From: Channallabes apus
Taxonomy: Eukaryota; Chordata; Actinopteri; Siluriformes; Clariidae
Assembly (NCBI GenBank): GCA_030522415.1
Contig: CM060108.1
Span: 43,033,256-43,097,255, forward strand
Direction of reading: 5' to 3'
Length of the DNA: 64,000 nt
Position 1 is the stretch's first letter; each line of letters opens with the position of its first letter. Positions 10,974 through 21,780 of this stretch are shown piece after piece. The translations under genes were made by a program, and so were the position numbers. The notes under the pieces are model-generated. The model did no database searches, was not told the DNA's origin, and saw only the letters and a program-made list of their open reading frames with translations.

Positions 10974-12125
10974 GTACCTTGCAAAAGTATTCATACATTT
11001 TGTCACGTTACAACTTCAAACGTAAATCTATTTTATTGGGATTCTATTTGATAGACCAACACGTGTCGTGTAATTGTGAAGTGGAAGGAAAATGATAAAT
11101 TGTTTGAAAAAATTTTTACAAATAAAAATCTAAAATGTGTGGCATGCATTTGTATTCAGCCACTGCTTTCTCTAATATTTCTAACTAAAATCCAGTGGAA
11201 CCAATTGCCTTCGGAAGCATGATAATTAGTAAATAGAGTCCAAATCATCCACAAATGGAAAGCGTTTGACACAATTGCAAACCTATCAAGACATGGCCGT
11301 CTACCTAAACTGACAGGCTGGGCATGGAGAGCATTAATTAGAGAAGCATCCAAGAGGCCCATGGTTACTCTGGAGGAGCTGCAGAGATCCACAGCTCACG
11401 TGAATCTGTCCACAGGACAACTATTAGTCGTGCACCCCACAAATCTAGCCTTTATGGGAGATTGACAAGAAGAAAGCCATTGTTGAAAGAAAACCATAAG
11501 AAGTCCTGTTTGAGACAAGCCATGTGGCGCACATAGCAAGAAGAAGATGGTCGTCTGGTCAGAGGAGACTGAAATTTTAATTTTTGTCCTTAAAACACTA
11601 TCTGTGGCAGAAAACTAACACAGTGCATGATGGTGGCAGAATCATGTTGTGGGGATGCTGTTCTTCAGCAGGAACAGGGAAGGTGGTCATACAGTAGTTG
11701 ATGGGAGGATTGATGAAGCCAAATAAAGGGCAATCTTAGAAGAAAGCCTGTCTGCAAAAAGACTCTGCAAAAGACTTAAGCCTGGGGCAGAGGTTCACCT
11801 TCCAATAGGACAACAACCTTGAACCTTGCTACAACAAAAAGGATTATATTCATGTGATAGGATGGCATGGTCAATTACATTTACATTTAGGCATTTGGCA
11901 GACGCTCTTATCCAGAGCGACTTACATTTTTATCTCATTACACATCTGAGCAGTTGAGGGTTAAGGGCCTTGCTCAAGGGCCCAACAGTGGCAACTTGGT
12001 GGTTGTGGGGTTTGAACCTGGGATCTTCCGAACCGTAGTCCAATGCCTTAACCACTGAGCTACCCCTGGCCCAATTAGAAGTAGTGTATAAACTTTTGCC
12101 TGGAATCATCGTCTGACAGCTTTCC
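10974..12125 (+). mobile_element. Decayed Tc1-like transposon, interrupted by a SINE
   Basis: Starts ACCTTGCAAAAGTATTCATAC, a common fish Tc1 terminus. It contains GAGGAGCTGCAGAGATCCAC, TTGTGGGGATGCTGTTCTTC and GAGGTTCACCTTCCAATAGG, typical transposase gene positions. No open frame survives. SINE B sits inside at 11876-12072, and the far end reads TTTCCAGGGGGGTGAATA. Confidence 0.75.
11876..12072 (-). mobile_element. tRNA-derived SINE, family B
   Basis: Minus strand head GGTAGCTCAGTGGTTAAGG (box A), GGTTCAAACCC (box B), and tail GCTCTGGATAAGAGCGTCTG. CAATTA flanks both ends. Related pieces: 33706-33825 (-), 39216-39348 (+), 62684-62733 (-). Confidence 0.8.
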
Positions 12126-12599
12126 AGGGGGGTGAATATATTCAATATATTTCTACTTACTTACAGTACTTGCATGTAAACAAGTAGAAATATATTGAAT
12201 ATAGTTACATTGATTAAGTGTTTCCAATTACAGGACTACAATAAATAAAATAAAAGATAATTAAATGTACAGTTGTGATTGATTAAGTTTGCTTAAAATA
12301 AATGTATTTTTTTCAGAAAAAAAATAACTGTTGGAAATGAGTAAAATGTCTAGTGTAATTTTATATTTGGTTTATGTAATTATAATACTAAAAATACTAG
12401 GAAAATTTGAGAATAATCTTTTATACTACATTTTTCATTTGCTGTCAGTGCTGTAGTTTTGCTGTATAAGTGTTTGTGATTAAGATTATTTATATCTTAT
12501 CATGATTGTTATATCATGTCATATCATATTATATTATAACTGGGTGGATGACAGTACTATGTAGTGTGAACTGAAGAGCTGGTGTAAATTACGCCACAA

Positions 12600-12785
12600 G
12601 TACAGTCGTAATTCAAAAAGTAGATGTGACTCCCTCCCTTACAATGACCAAGGGCCTGGTGACGCAACATTTAGGCACCACCCACACGCAGGATGTAAAG
12701 CGGAGACCTTCAGCTGGCAACTCTCACACTTTCACCTTCTCACTCACACTCACACGTCCTGCTACTTCTTTGGATTTCTGCTTTA
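12600..12785 (+). promoter_or_regulatory. dsg2: Probable dsg2 5' UTR and core promoter region
   Basis: This is the stretch directly upstream of the dsg2 start. It is more GC-rich than its surroundings and contains pyrimidine-rich CACACTTTCACC-type runs. I see no clear TATA box. The transcription start cannot be fixed from sequence alone. Confidence 0.35.
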
Positions 12786-12833
12786 ATGGCGACACTTCTG
12801 ACTTTCTATTTAATAGCTATGATTTGTACTACT
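12786..12833 (+). CDS. dsg2: dsg2 exon 1: start codon and signal peptide core
   Basis: ATG followed by a hydrophobic stretch ([16 protein letters not shown]), then donor GTAAGT at 12834. Phase 0. The start is chosen because it begins a signal peptide that continues hydrophobically into exon 2 (VVLVQ). The context has G at +4 but T at -3. Confidence 0.82.
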
Positions 12834-12980
12834 GTAAGTATTTGCTTTGAAGGATATTAGAGATTTTATGTCTTTCTCCTGGCTTTCATCATTGTCTATT
12901 GTAATGTTGCAGTCATGTAAAATATGTAGGAAGTATTATTTTGGGTAAACTATTGGCTGGAATTCCCCTACTAGTACTAC

Positions 12981-13017
<37 letters not shown>

Positions 13018-13203
13018 GTAATAATAATAACACAAAAAGAGGGAATATAAATTTTATCACTTAACCATGAGTGATACAATTTATACTCCCTTGTTTTGTT
13101 TTTGTTTTATTATCATCATTATTATTATTAGTAGTAGTAGTACAGTATATCTAATTTTGTTTGCCTATTTTTATAGTAGTCCAGGCAGTTGTTTATTTTT
13201 TAC

Positions 13204-13244
<41 letters not shown>

Positions 13245-16200
13245 ATTTATTTATTTTTTTATTGTTTGTTTGTTTGTTTTGTATTTTCTGCTTTGCAGTT
13301 GAAAACTGTTAATCATTTCAAATGTAATAATCATGATAAATTATAGTTAATAGTTGGTAGTCACGTCATTTTCAACTTTACTAAATTACGTCACTGGTCT
13401 ATTTTTTTTAATGGCTTAAGTATGACATCTGTGTATGGCCAAAATTGTTAAAATAAGATTCATGCTTTTATGATTAAACAGGTAGTATTAGTTCAAGGTG
13501 GTAAAGAAGAGATGCGAACAAAGCATCGACAGAAAAGGGCCTGGGTCATCCCTCCAAAGAGGCTGATGGAGAATGTGGATTATACCAAAGAAGAATATAT
13601 TGCCAAAGTGAGTATTTATATTGAACTTATTACCTGTCTGTCACGAACTAACCGGGATGACCAGAATGATGATTGTGCTATCTGTCACGAACTAACCGGG
13701 ATGAACAGATAGCCTTAGCAGTTAGCCCTGTAGCGTGAATGGTAAACCCAAACGCGGATAAACACGAGCAGGCAGGATAATCACGCGATTTACTATAAGG
13801 ACTCTCACACTCAATGAGCACAGGAAAGACACAATCTAACCTTAGTCCTATAAACACACACTCAGTCTGAAAAGATAGCCAAGAAAGTGAGTACTCACAT
13901 ATACTGGAACGATTCCGAACAGACATGGGCTTAACTCAATGACAGAGCGATGTGCGGCGCCATCTTGTTTCCTTTTATGCTTTCAGCTTCGCGACCGCCT
14001 TACTTCCGGGTCCTCGTGCCGGTCGCGGCTGAGTGTGCATGACAGTACCCCCCCGTCCAGGACCGACTCCGGACGGTCCAGGGGTGGAGGATACCCGGTG
14101 ACGGTAGTCCCTAATGAGCCCGGAGTCGAGGATGAAGCGAGCCGGAACCCAGGACCGCTCCTCGGGGCCGTAGCCCTCCCAGTCGACCAGATACTGGGTG
14201 CCCCTGCCCCGAGGGCGCGAGTCGAGGATCCGTCGCACGGTGTAGGCGGGACCGCCATCAATGATTCGGGGAGGAGGAGCAGGGGGGGTGGTTGGAACCA
14301 TGGGTGAGGTGGTGAATGGTTTCAACTGTGAGGTGTGGAAGACGGGGTGGATCCGGAGCGCCGCAGGCAGCTGGAGCCGGTAGGTGACAGGGTTGATCCT
14401 GAGTGTGATGCGGTATGGCCCGATGAATCTTGGTGATAATTTTTTGGATTCGGTGTGCAGGTGGAGGTTTCTGGTTGATAGCCACACTTTGTCACCTACG
14501 TGGTACAATCGTCCCGGGGGGTGCCGGCGGCGGTGTTGGACCACATAGTTGGCGTTGGTGCGTCGGATGGCGAGGTTGGCTTGGTGCCATAGCCGCCGGC
14601 ACCGGCGAACCAACTGTTGGGCCGATGGTACGTCAACCTCCGGTTCCTGGTGGGTGAACATTGGAGGCTGGAAACCATGGCACACCTCAAATGGGCTCAG
14701 GTTGGTGGCTGAGGAGACATGGAGGTTATGGGATAACTCGGCCCACTTGAGGTAGCAGGCCCAGGAGCGCTGGCGGTCCGACACAAAACATCTCAGGTAG
14801 CGCTCCAGCTGTTGGTTGGTTCGCTCCGTCTGACCGTTCGTCTGAGGGTGGTAGCCGGAAGACAAACTGCAGGACGAATCGATCAGATGGCAGAAGGCCT
14901 TCCAGAACCGGGCGGTGAACTGGGGACCTCTGTCCGAGACGATGTCCTTTGGGAACCCATGCAATCGGACTACGTGTTCCAAAATCAGCTCGGCTGTCTC
15001 CTTCGCTGACGGGAGTCCGGCGAGGGCCACCAGGTGCACTGCCTTGGAGAAGCGATCCACAATGGTCAGGATGACGTTTCTTCCATCTGAATCCGGCAGG
15101 CCCGTGATGAAATCCACGGCAATGTGGGACCAGGGTCGACGGGGAACTGGGAGTGGTTGGAGTTCCCCTGGAGTTGGTTGGTTAATGTCCTTCGCCCTGG
15201 CACACATTGGGCACGCCCGAACGAACTCGGTGATTTCCCTCCTCATGGAGGGCCACCAGAAAGCCCGGCCAATGAAGGTGGTGGTTCTCCGGCTTCCCTG
15301 GTGTCCTGCGACGGGTGACGAATGGCCCCACTGGAGGACCTCAGTTCGGAGTCGTTCGGGGACGAAGAGCCGTCTGGGCGGCACACCTGCCGGTGCTGGG
15401 TCCCTGGTCAGTGCCTGGCGGACCCTCGTCTCCAGGTTCCACTGCAGGGGTGCGATGATGCGGGTAGGTGGAAGGACAGGCACGGGGTCCGCCCGGGGCG
15501 TCTCTCGCTCGTGTTGCCGGGAGAGGGCGTCAGCCTTGGTGTTCTTCGACCCCGGGCGGTACGAGAGGTGGAAGTTGAATTGTTCGAAGAACAGTGCCCA
15601 CCGTGCCTGTCGTGGGTTCAACTGCTTCAAACTGCGGATGGTGATCAGGTTTTGGTGGTCCGTCCAGACGATGAATGGCTCACTGGCGCCCTGGAGCCAG
15701 TGACGCCACTCCTCCAAGGCCCACTTTATGCCCAGCAGTTCGCGGTCCCCCACACCGTATCGCTGCTGAGTGGGGTTAAACTTTTTGGAGTAGAAGCCAC
15801 ATGGGTGCAGCTTCTGGTCTGGACCTCGTTGGGAGAGAACAGCGCCGGCGCCCACCTCCGACGCGTCCACCTCCACAACGAACGGTTGGTTGGCATCTGG
15901 ATGAAGCAGGATGGGTGCGGTGGTGAACAGATGACAGAGTCGATGAAAAGCTGAGATGGCGGTAGGGTTGAGTCGAAAGGAGCTGTTGGAGAGCCTGGTA
16001 AGTGCAGTGAGCGGTGCTGCAACTGTACTGTAGCCCCGGATAAAGCGACGATAAAAGTTCGCAAACCCGAGAAAGCGTTGGAGCTGTTTGAGTGTCCTGG
16101 GTAGGGGCCAGTGACGTACAACCTCCAGCTTCTGCGGGTCCATGGCCACACCCTGGGGCGAGATGACAAAACCCAGGAACGTGGTGGAGTGCTCGTGAAA

Positions 16201-19200
16201 AGCACACTTTTCCAGCTTACAGTACAGCTGGTGGGCGAGCAATCTCTTAAGGACAGCTCGAACGTGTTTGGTGTGTTCAGTGGGGGTGCGTGAATAAATT
16301 AAAATGTCATCCAGATAAACAAACACCCATCGGCCTAGCATGTCCCTGAGGACATCGTTGATGAAAGCTTGGAAGGCCGAGGGTGCGTTGCAGAGACCAA
16401 ATGGGATGACCAGGCTCTCATAGTGTCCGGTAGGGGTGATGAAGGCTGTCTTCCACTCATCACCCTCTCTGATGCGCACCAAGTTGTAGGCGCTCCGGAG
16501 GTCCAACTTAGTGAACATGGTGGCACCAGAGAGGGCGTCCAGGGCTGAGTTAGTGAGAGGCAGAGGGTGACGATTCCGAATGGTGATCTTATTTAGCCCT
16601 CGATAGTCGACACATGGACGAAGTTTGCCCCCTTTCTTCTTTACGAAGAAGAACCCCGCGGCAGCCGGCGAAGAGGAGGGCCTGATGGTGCCATTTCGCA
16701 GGGCGTTGGTGACATACTCCTCCATAGCCTGGGTCTCGTTGGTAGAGAGAGAGTAGAGATGGCCGCGGGGGGGGCTGGAGCCTGGCTGGAGTTCAATGGC
16801 TAGGTCGTAGGGTCGGTGAGGTGGAAGGTGGCTGGCCCGGCGTTTACAGAACACTTCAGCCAGGTCTCGATATGGTGGAGGAATGGCGTGGATGTCGACG
16901 TCGGGGGCCTCGGACTCCCTGGAACACGTCCCAGCCTGGGCCTGTAGGCATAAGTCGGTACAGGTCGGCCCCCATTGAAGGATCCGGTTCTGAGACCAGG
17001 AGATGAGTGGGTCGTGCTGTAAGAGCCAGGGATAGCCGAGGATGATGGGTGGAGATGATATGGGTGTGAGGTGAAATTGTATGGACTCCTGATGTTGGCC
17101 GAGGACAAGAGTGATGGGTAGAGTCTGCTGGGTGATGGGGCTGGATGAGAGGGGCCGCCCGTCGACTGAGATGATTCTCATTGGCTGGGATAACGCCTCA
17201 ATCTTTACCCCCAATCCTTTGGCGTATGTTGAGTCAATGAAGTTACCCGCGGCACCGGAATCGATGAACGCGGCACTTCTGACCCGTTTGTGGCCAAGGT
17301 GGAGGGTTACCTGAACCGTGAGTCGGGTGGCGGTGTGATCGGTGGTGGCGGAGAGGTGGATGGTACCCGGGGAGTCTCTCCTATCTCTCACCGGGTCTGG
17401 GCGTTTCCCGGACGAGACGGGCAGGTGGCTCGGTGGTGCGCTGCTGAGCCGCAATAGGCGCACAGTCCCTCGCGGTAACGTCTCTGACGTTCCGCCACGG
17501 TCAGGGAGGCGCGCCCTAGTTGCATGGGTTCCCCGGCTCCGGTGTCAACCACGGCAGGGGGTGGAGATCCGACACCTCCAGGAAAAGCTGTGGTGATGGT
17601 GGGTGGTGGTCTTGGTGCAGTGTAGGTATAAGTGGATGGTGGCGGCAGGGTTCAAGGTGCTGGCTTCGGACGAGAGAGGAGGCGCTGATCGATCCGGAGG
17701 GCTAGCTGGATTAGCCCCTCCAGTGTGGCTGGGAGCTCTCGTCCGGCTAGCTCCTCTTTGATACGATTAGCCAGCCCCTCAAAGTAGGACGTCCGGAGAG
17801 CTGCGTCTCCCCAGGAGGTCTGGATGGCGAGGGTCCGGAACTCGGCGGTATATCTACTCACGGACAGTCCTCACTGTCGCAGGTGGTAGAGCTTTGTGTC
17901 GGTCTCCACCTCGCCCGCGGGATGTTCAAATGTTAGCTTGAGCTGACGGGTGAATTCATTATATGAGTGCGCAGTGTCTGTGTCAGCGCGCAAGACTGCC
18001 GTGGCCCACTCAGCTGCCTGCCCTGATAGCAACGAGACGAGGAGTGCAATGCGCAGCCGGTCGGTGGAGTACTTGGTGGCATTGAACTCAAACACCAGTT
18101 CCAGCGATGTTAAAAACACACTGCATTTCCCATCCGTGCCATCCCATTTATCTGGAAGAGCTAAAAAAACGTCAGAAGGGGGGGAGGGGTGGTGCGGTGC
18201 CGCGACCGATGCGGCGGGCGGACCGCTAGCCAGCCCACCAACCGCCGCCCGAAGGCCCGCGTTCTCCTGCCTAAGCTCCGCGACCTCGCGGCGCAAGGCC
18301 GCGGTGTCGCGGACACTCCGGCGCAGAGAATCGAGCTCCGCGGTTAGCGCATTAATGAGCAAAGCATGCTGATCAACCACACCGCGAAGGCGGGCGTAAT
18401 CCGCTGGGTTTACTGCTGGCTCTGTCATTCTGTCACGAACTAACCGGGATGACCAGAATGATGATTGTGCTATCTGTCACGAACTAACCGGGATGAACAG
18501 ATAGCCTTAGCAGTTAGCCCTGTAGCGTGAATGGTAAACCCAAACGCGGATAAACACGAGCAGGCAGGATAATCACGCGATTTACTATAAGGACTCTCAC
18601 ACTCAATGAGCACAGGAAAGACACAATCTAACCCTAGTCCTATAAACACACACTCAGTCTGAAAAGATAGCCAAGAAAGTGAGTACTCACATATACTGGA
18701 ACGATTCCAAACAGACATGGGCTTAACTCAATGACAGAGCGATGTGCGGCGCCATCTTGTTTCCTTTTATGCTTTCAGCTTCGCGACCGCCTTACTTCCG
18801 GGTCCTCGTGCCGGTCGCGGCTGAGTGTGCATGACACTGTCGCTGGTATGAATAATAATTACATGGCATCATTACAGTTTCATTACAGTCACTGCAGGAA
18901 AAATTACATATTAATAGATTATGTTTGCTAAAATTAAATATAGGTTACAGGTTGCATGGTAATTCTTACAATAAGTGTTTTAAGGGCATAAGAAAATTAC
19001 AGAGTAACCTTGGGGGCTTATAAAAATAAAAATGCTTTAATAGTTCCTCTTTTTGTACTTGGAGGTTTGGTATTGACTTTAGATTAGACTTTGGATTTTC
19101 AAAATATGATTCAAATATTTTTTTAAAGCGTGTTTTCCTGTATGAGAGCTCTCCAGTATGACGGCGAAAAGGTGGAACATTTTATTCATAAGATTAAGTA

Positions 19201-21743
19201 CGTGTCTAACCTAAAGATATCTATAAATGTTATTAGGCCCATACGCCAGCAATGCCTTACAACCAGAGGATTTGAAAGAAAGAGCTCCTGCTTTCCTAAT
19301 ATCAGATTAAGCAGAACAGTTTAGTTTCACTTTTCACTTGTTTTTAGGATTGTTTTAATGCATCACTGCAATTTACATTAGAACAGGACAAAGAGAAGAA
19401 GTGTTCATGTGTGGGCCATAAGTCCAACATAACAATAATCTTTACAGATTGTTTTCTCCTGAATCTTCTCTAACACATTATACCCTCATATGACCGGATT
19501 TACGTAGAATAAAACAATAGATAATATCAGGGTCAAGTCCAACCTCCTTCGCTATCAGGACTTCTCAGGAATCAAACAAAGGCTGGTGGCAACAAGTAAG
19601 CTCGCCTCTCATTGGTTCTCTCTTTCAAGCATGGTGCTATGATTGTGTGTTTTTCCACATGAGCCCACATGCTACAGTGTGTTGATGCTAACAAGTGCAT
19701 GTAAGGACTGGACTGTGTAGAACAATGTAGGATAATCTGGGGGGCGAACATTTACCATAAAGTTATATTATACATAACATAAAGTTATATGCAAAATATA
19801 GTGGACAAAAAGATTTTAAATATTTATAAATAAATAATGATCAGTTTTTTCGAAACTTCTCCCCTTATCTTTTATTCTGTATATTACGGCAAACATTAAA
19901 AATACTAAAACTGTTTGGTGCCTTTTGCAAATAATTTCCTGTTTTATGATGCAGTTTTGCTGTAGATTAAGCTGATCGACAGATGGCTTCACATAAAAAT
20001 TTTTTTTAAAAAGCCCAAATTATCACTGCTCCACCAACATGTCTTGTAGCTGGTATGGGGTGTTTGTGGCCAGAAGCAGAACTCTGAGCTCTAAAGAAAA
20101 TAAAGAAGAAATGAGGGGTGGCTCATGACTTTGGCAGAGTGCTGTACTTGCCTGCTAATTATATTCTTTTATTTTATCTATTTTTTAATGATTGTAAATA
20201 TAGGAAGGGTGGACTTTTTGTTCTCACCTGGTTTCTGATTGTTGGATTAAACAAGTTCTCATTCAGTTATATCACCTGCATGTGATAATTGTTGCATAAT
20301 GTGTGTAATTGTATGATTTTTATTTCAGATCCGATCGGATGAAGAGACCAGGACGGATATTGTATATTCTCTGATAGGACCTTCAGTAGTTGAAGGATTA
20401 TTCAGTGTAGACAAAACGACTGGCTTTGTCAGAATCCATGGCATCTTGGACAGAGAGAAGACAGCTACTTATGAGGTGAGTGGATTCACTGCATTCTCTG
20501 AAGATTCCTGGATTTATTGTGAACCTCAAAAGGGTAAAAAAAAAAAATTCACTGCAGATGTAAAAATATAATTACTACTGTATGTCAACTCTAAAAAAAA
20601 AAAAAGTTAGCTAACAGATGTCTACCATCAATTTGTCCAGTACTGTAGGGCTTCTTAAAATTTTTGCGACTCATTTAAGAGCCCCTGTAAATGTAGAAAA
20701 AAATTCTAGTCAAATTTAATTGTTTAACAATTATGATATTAGTCTAATTATTTAAACATGGACAATATTTTTAATGTATAAAAAATATTCATCTTTGTTT
20801 CTGAAATGTTCATTGACAGCACATTTCTATTTGAAATTGTCATTACATTGGAGATGCCATTATTTACATTATTTACTTCCTTTTAAGTTATTGAGCATAT
20901 CATCATTAAATACAAGGGGAAGTTTCAAGTCAAAGTGTCACTTGAAAATAACAGAACTGTTATGAAAGTAAAAACTTGCTTTATTTCTCTGTATAATCCC
21001 CTGCTACATTGATGTACTTATCCCAGTGTTTCACTAGTGCTTGTTCCCTTTCTAAAGCTACACTCGATGCTGCGTGAAAACGCTATGGGAACATCTTTCT
21101 GTGTTGCCGGTTGTGAAGCATGTGTGTATCAAACACACACCAAATTTTGGCATATATAACCTCAGTCAAGTGACGTCATCTGTACCTAACCCTAACCCTA
21201 ACCCCCATGGTCCTGGGCGAATGAGCCTCAGGACTTCTTTGTGAAGAAGATAGTATGCCGGTCCGACTTCTTTGAGGCGGATTGTGAAGCATGGCGCGCC
21301 GCACCCAAAATCTTTATGAGGGGGAGCCCGGATCAAAACACTTTCCTTGTGTGCTTCACGCTTCGCGAGAGTCAGACACGGTCGAGATTGGGTGGCCGAC
21401 AGTCCTGATTCTTGAGCACGGCGGGGAAGGAATCTCCTGAAGACTTGTTCATATAACTTCGCCTCACGAAATCTTTCGTACAAGGCAGTTGTGGTGAAAT
21501 TTTACATTTAATCCTATCAGATTTAGCCAAATTCATTGAAAGGAAATGTTAAAGAATCAACTCGGTTTTGAACCAAACTACTACAGAATAAATAGTGCTT
21601 ACAATACGTTACTGTTTATAGATCACCTACAACACTTGTCTAACAGAGACCTGCCTACCCTGTACTACTGTACTATGCAGTATTAGACATGGCTCAAAAT
21701 AAGAACTTGATTAAAGTCTAGAAAATGTTAATCATTTATTTAA

Positions 21744-21780
<37 letters not shown>

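Larger units (their letters stand above)
13639..18836 (-). mobile_element. Tf1/sushi-type chromovirus (Ty3/gypsy LTR retrotransposon)
   Basis: A 5198-bp element in antisense orientation inside dsg2 intron 2. Two 406-bp LTRs differ at only two sites and begin and end TGTCA/TGACA. They are flanked by the 5-bp duplication CTGTC (13634-13638, 18837-18841). It encodes gag with a CCHC knuckle, then protease, reverse transcriptase, RNase H, and an integrase with C-terminal chromodomain. The chromodomain, the G-GGA-AAC gag-pol junction and the self-complementary primer site put it in the vertebrate Tf1/sushi group. The near-identical LTRs indicate a recent insertion. Confidence 0.95.

Noticed and set aside
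14915..15954. Plus-strand frames of 210-262 codons opposite pol
   Set aside because: Antisense shadow of the GC-rich pol gene; no recognisable domain.
21166..21483. 105-codon minus-strand frame as a gene
   Set aside because: No family features and the region looks like a repeat or captured GC-rich fragment.
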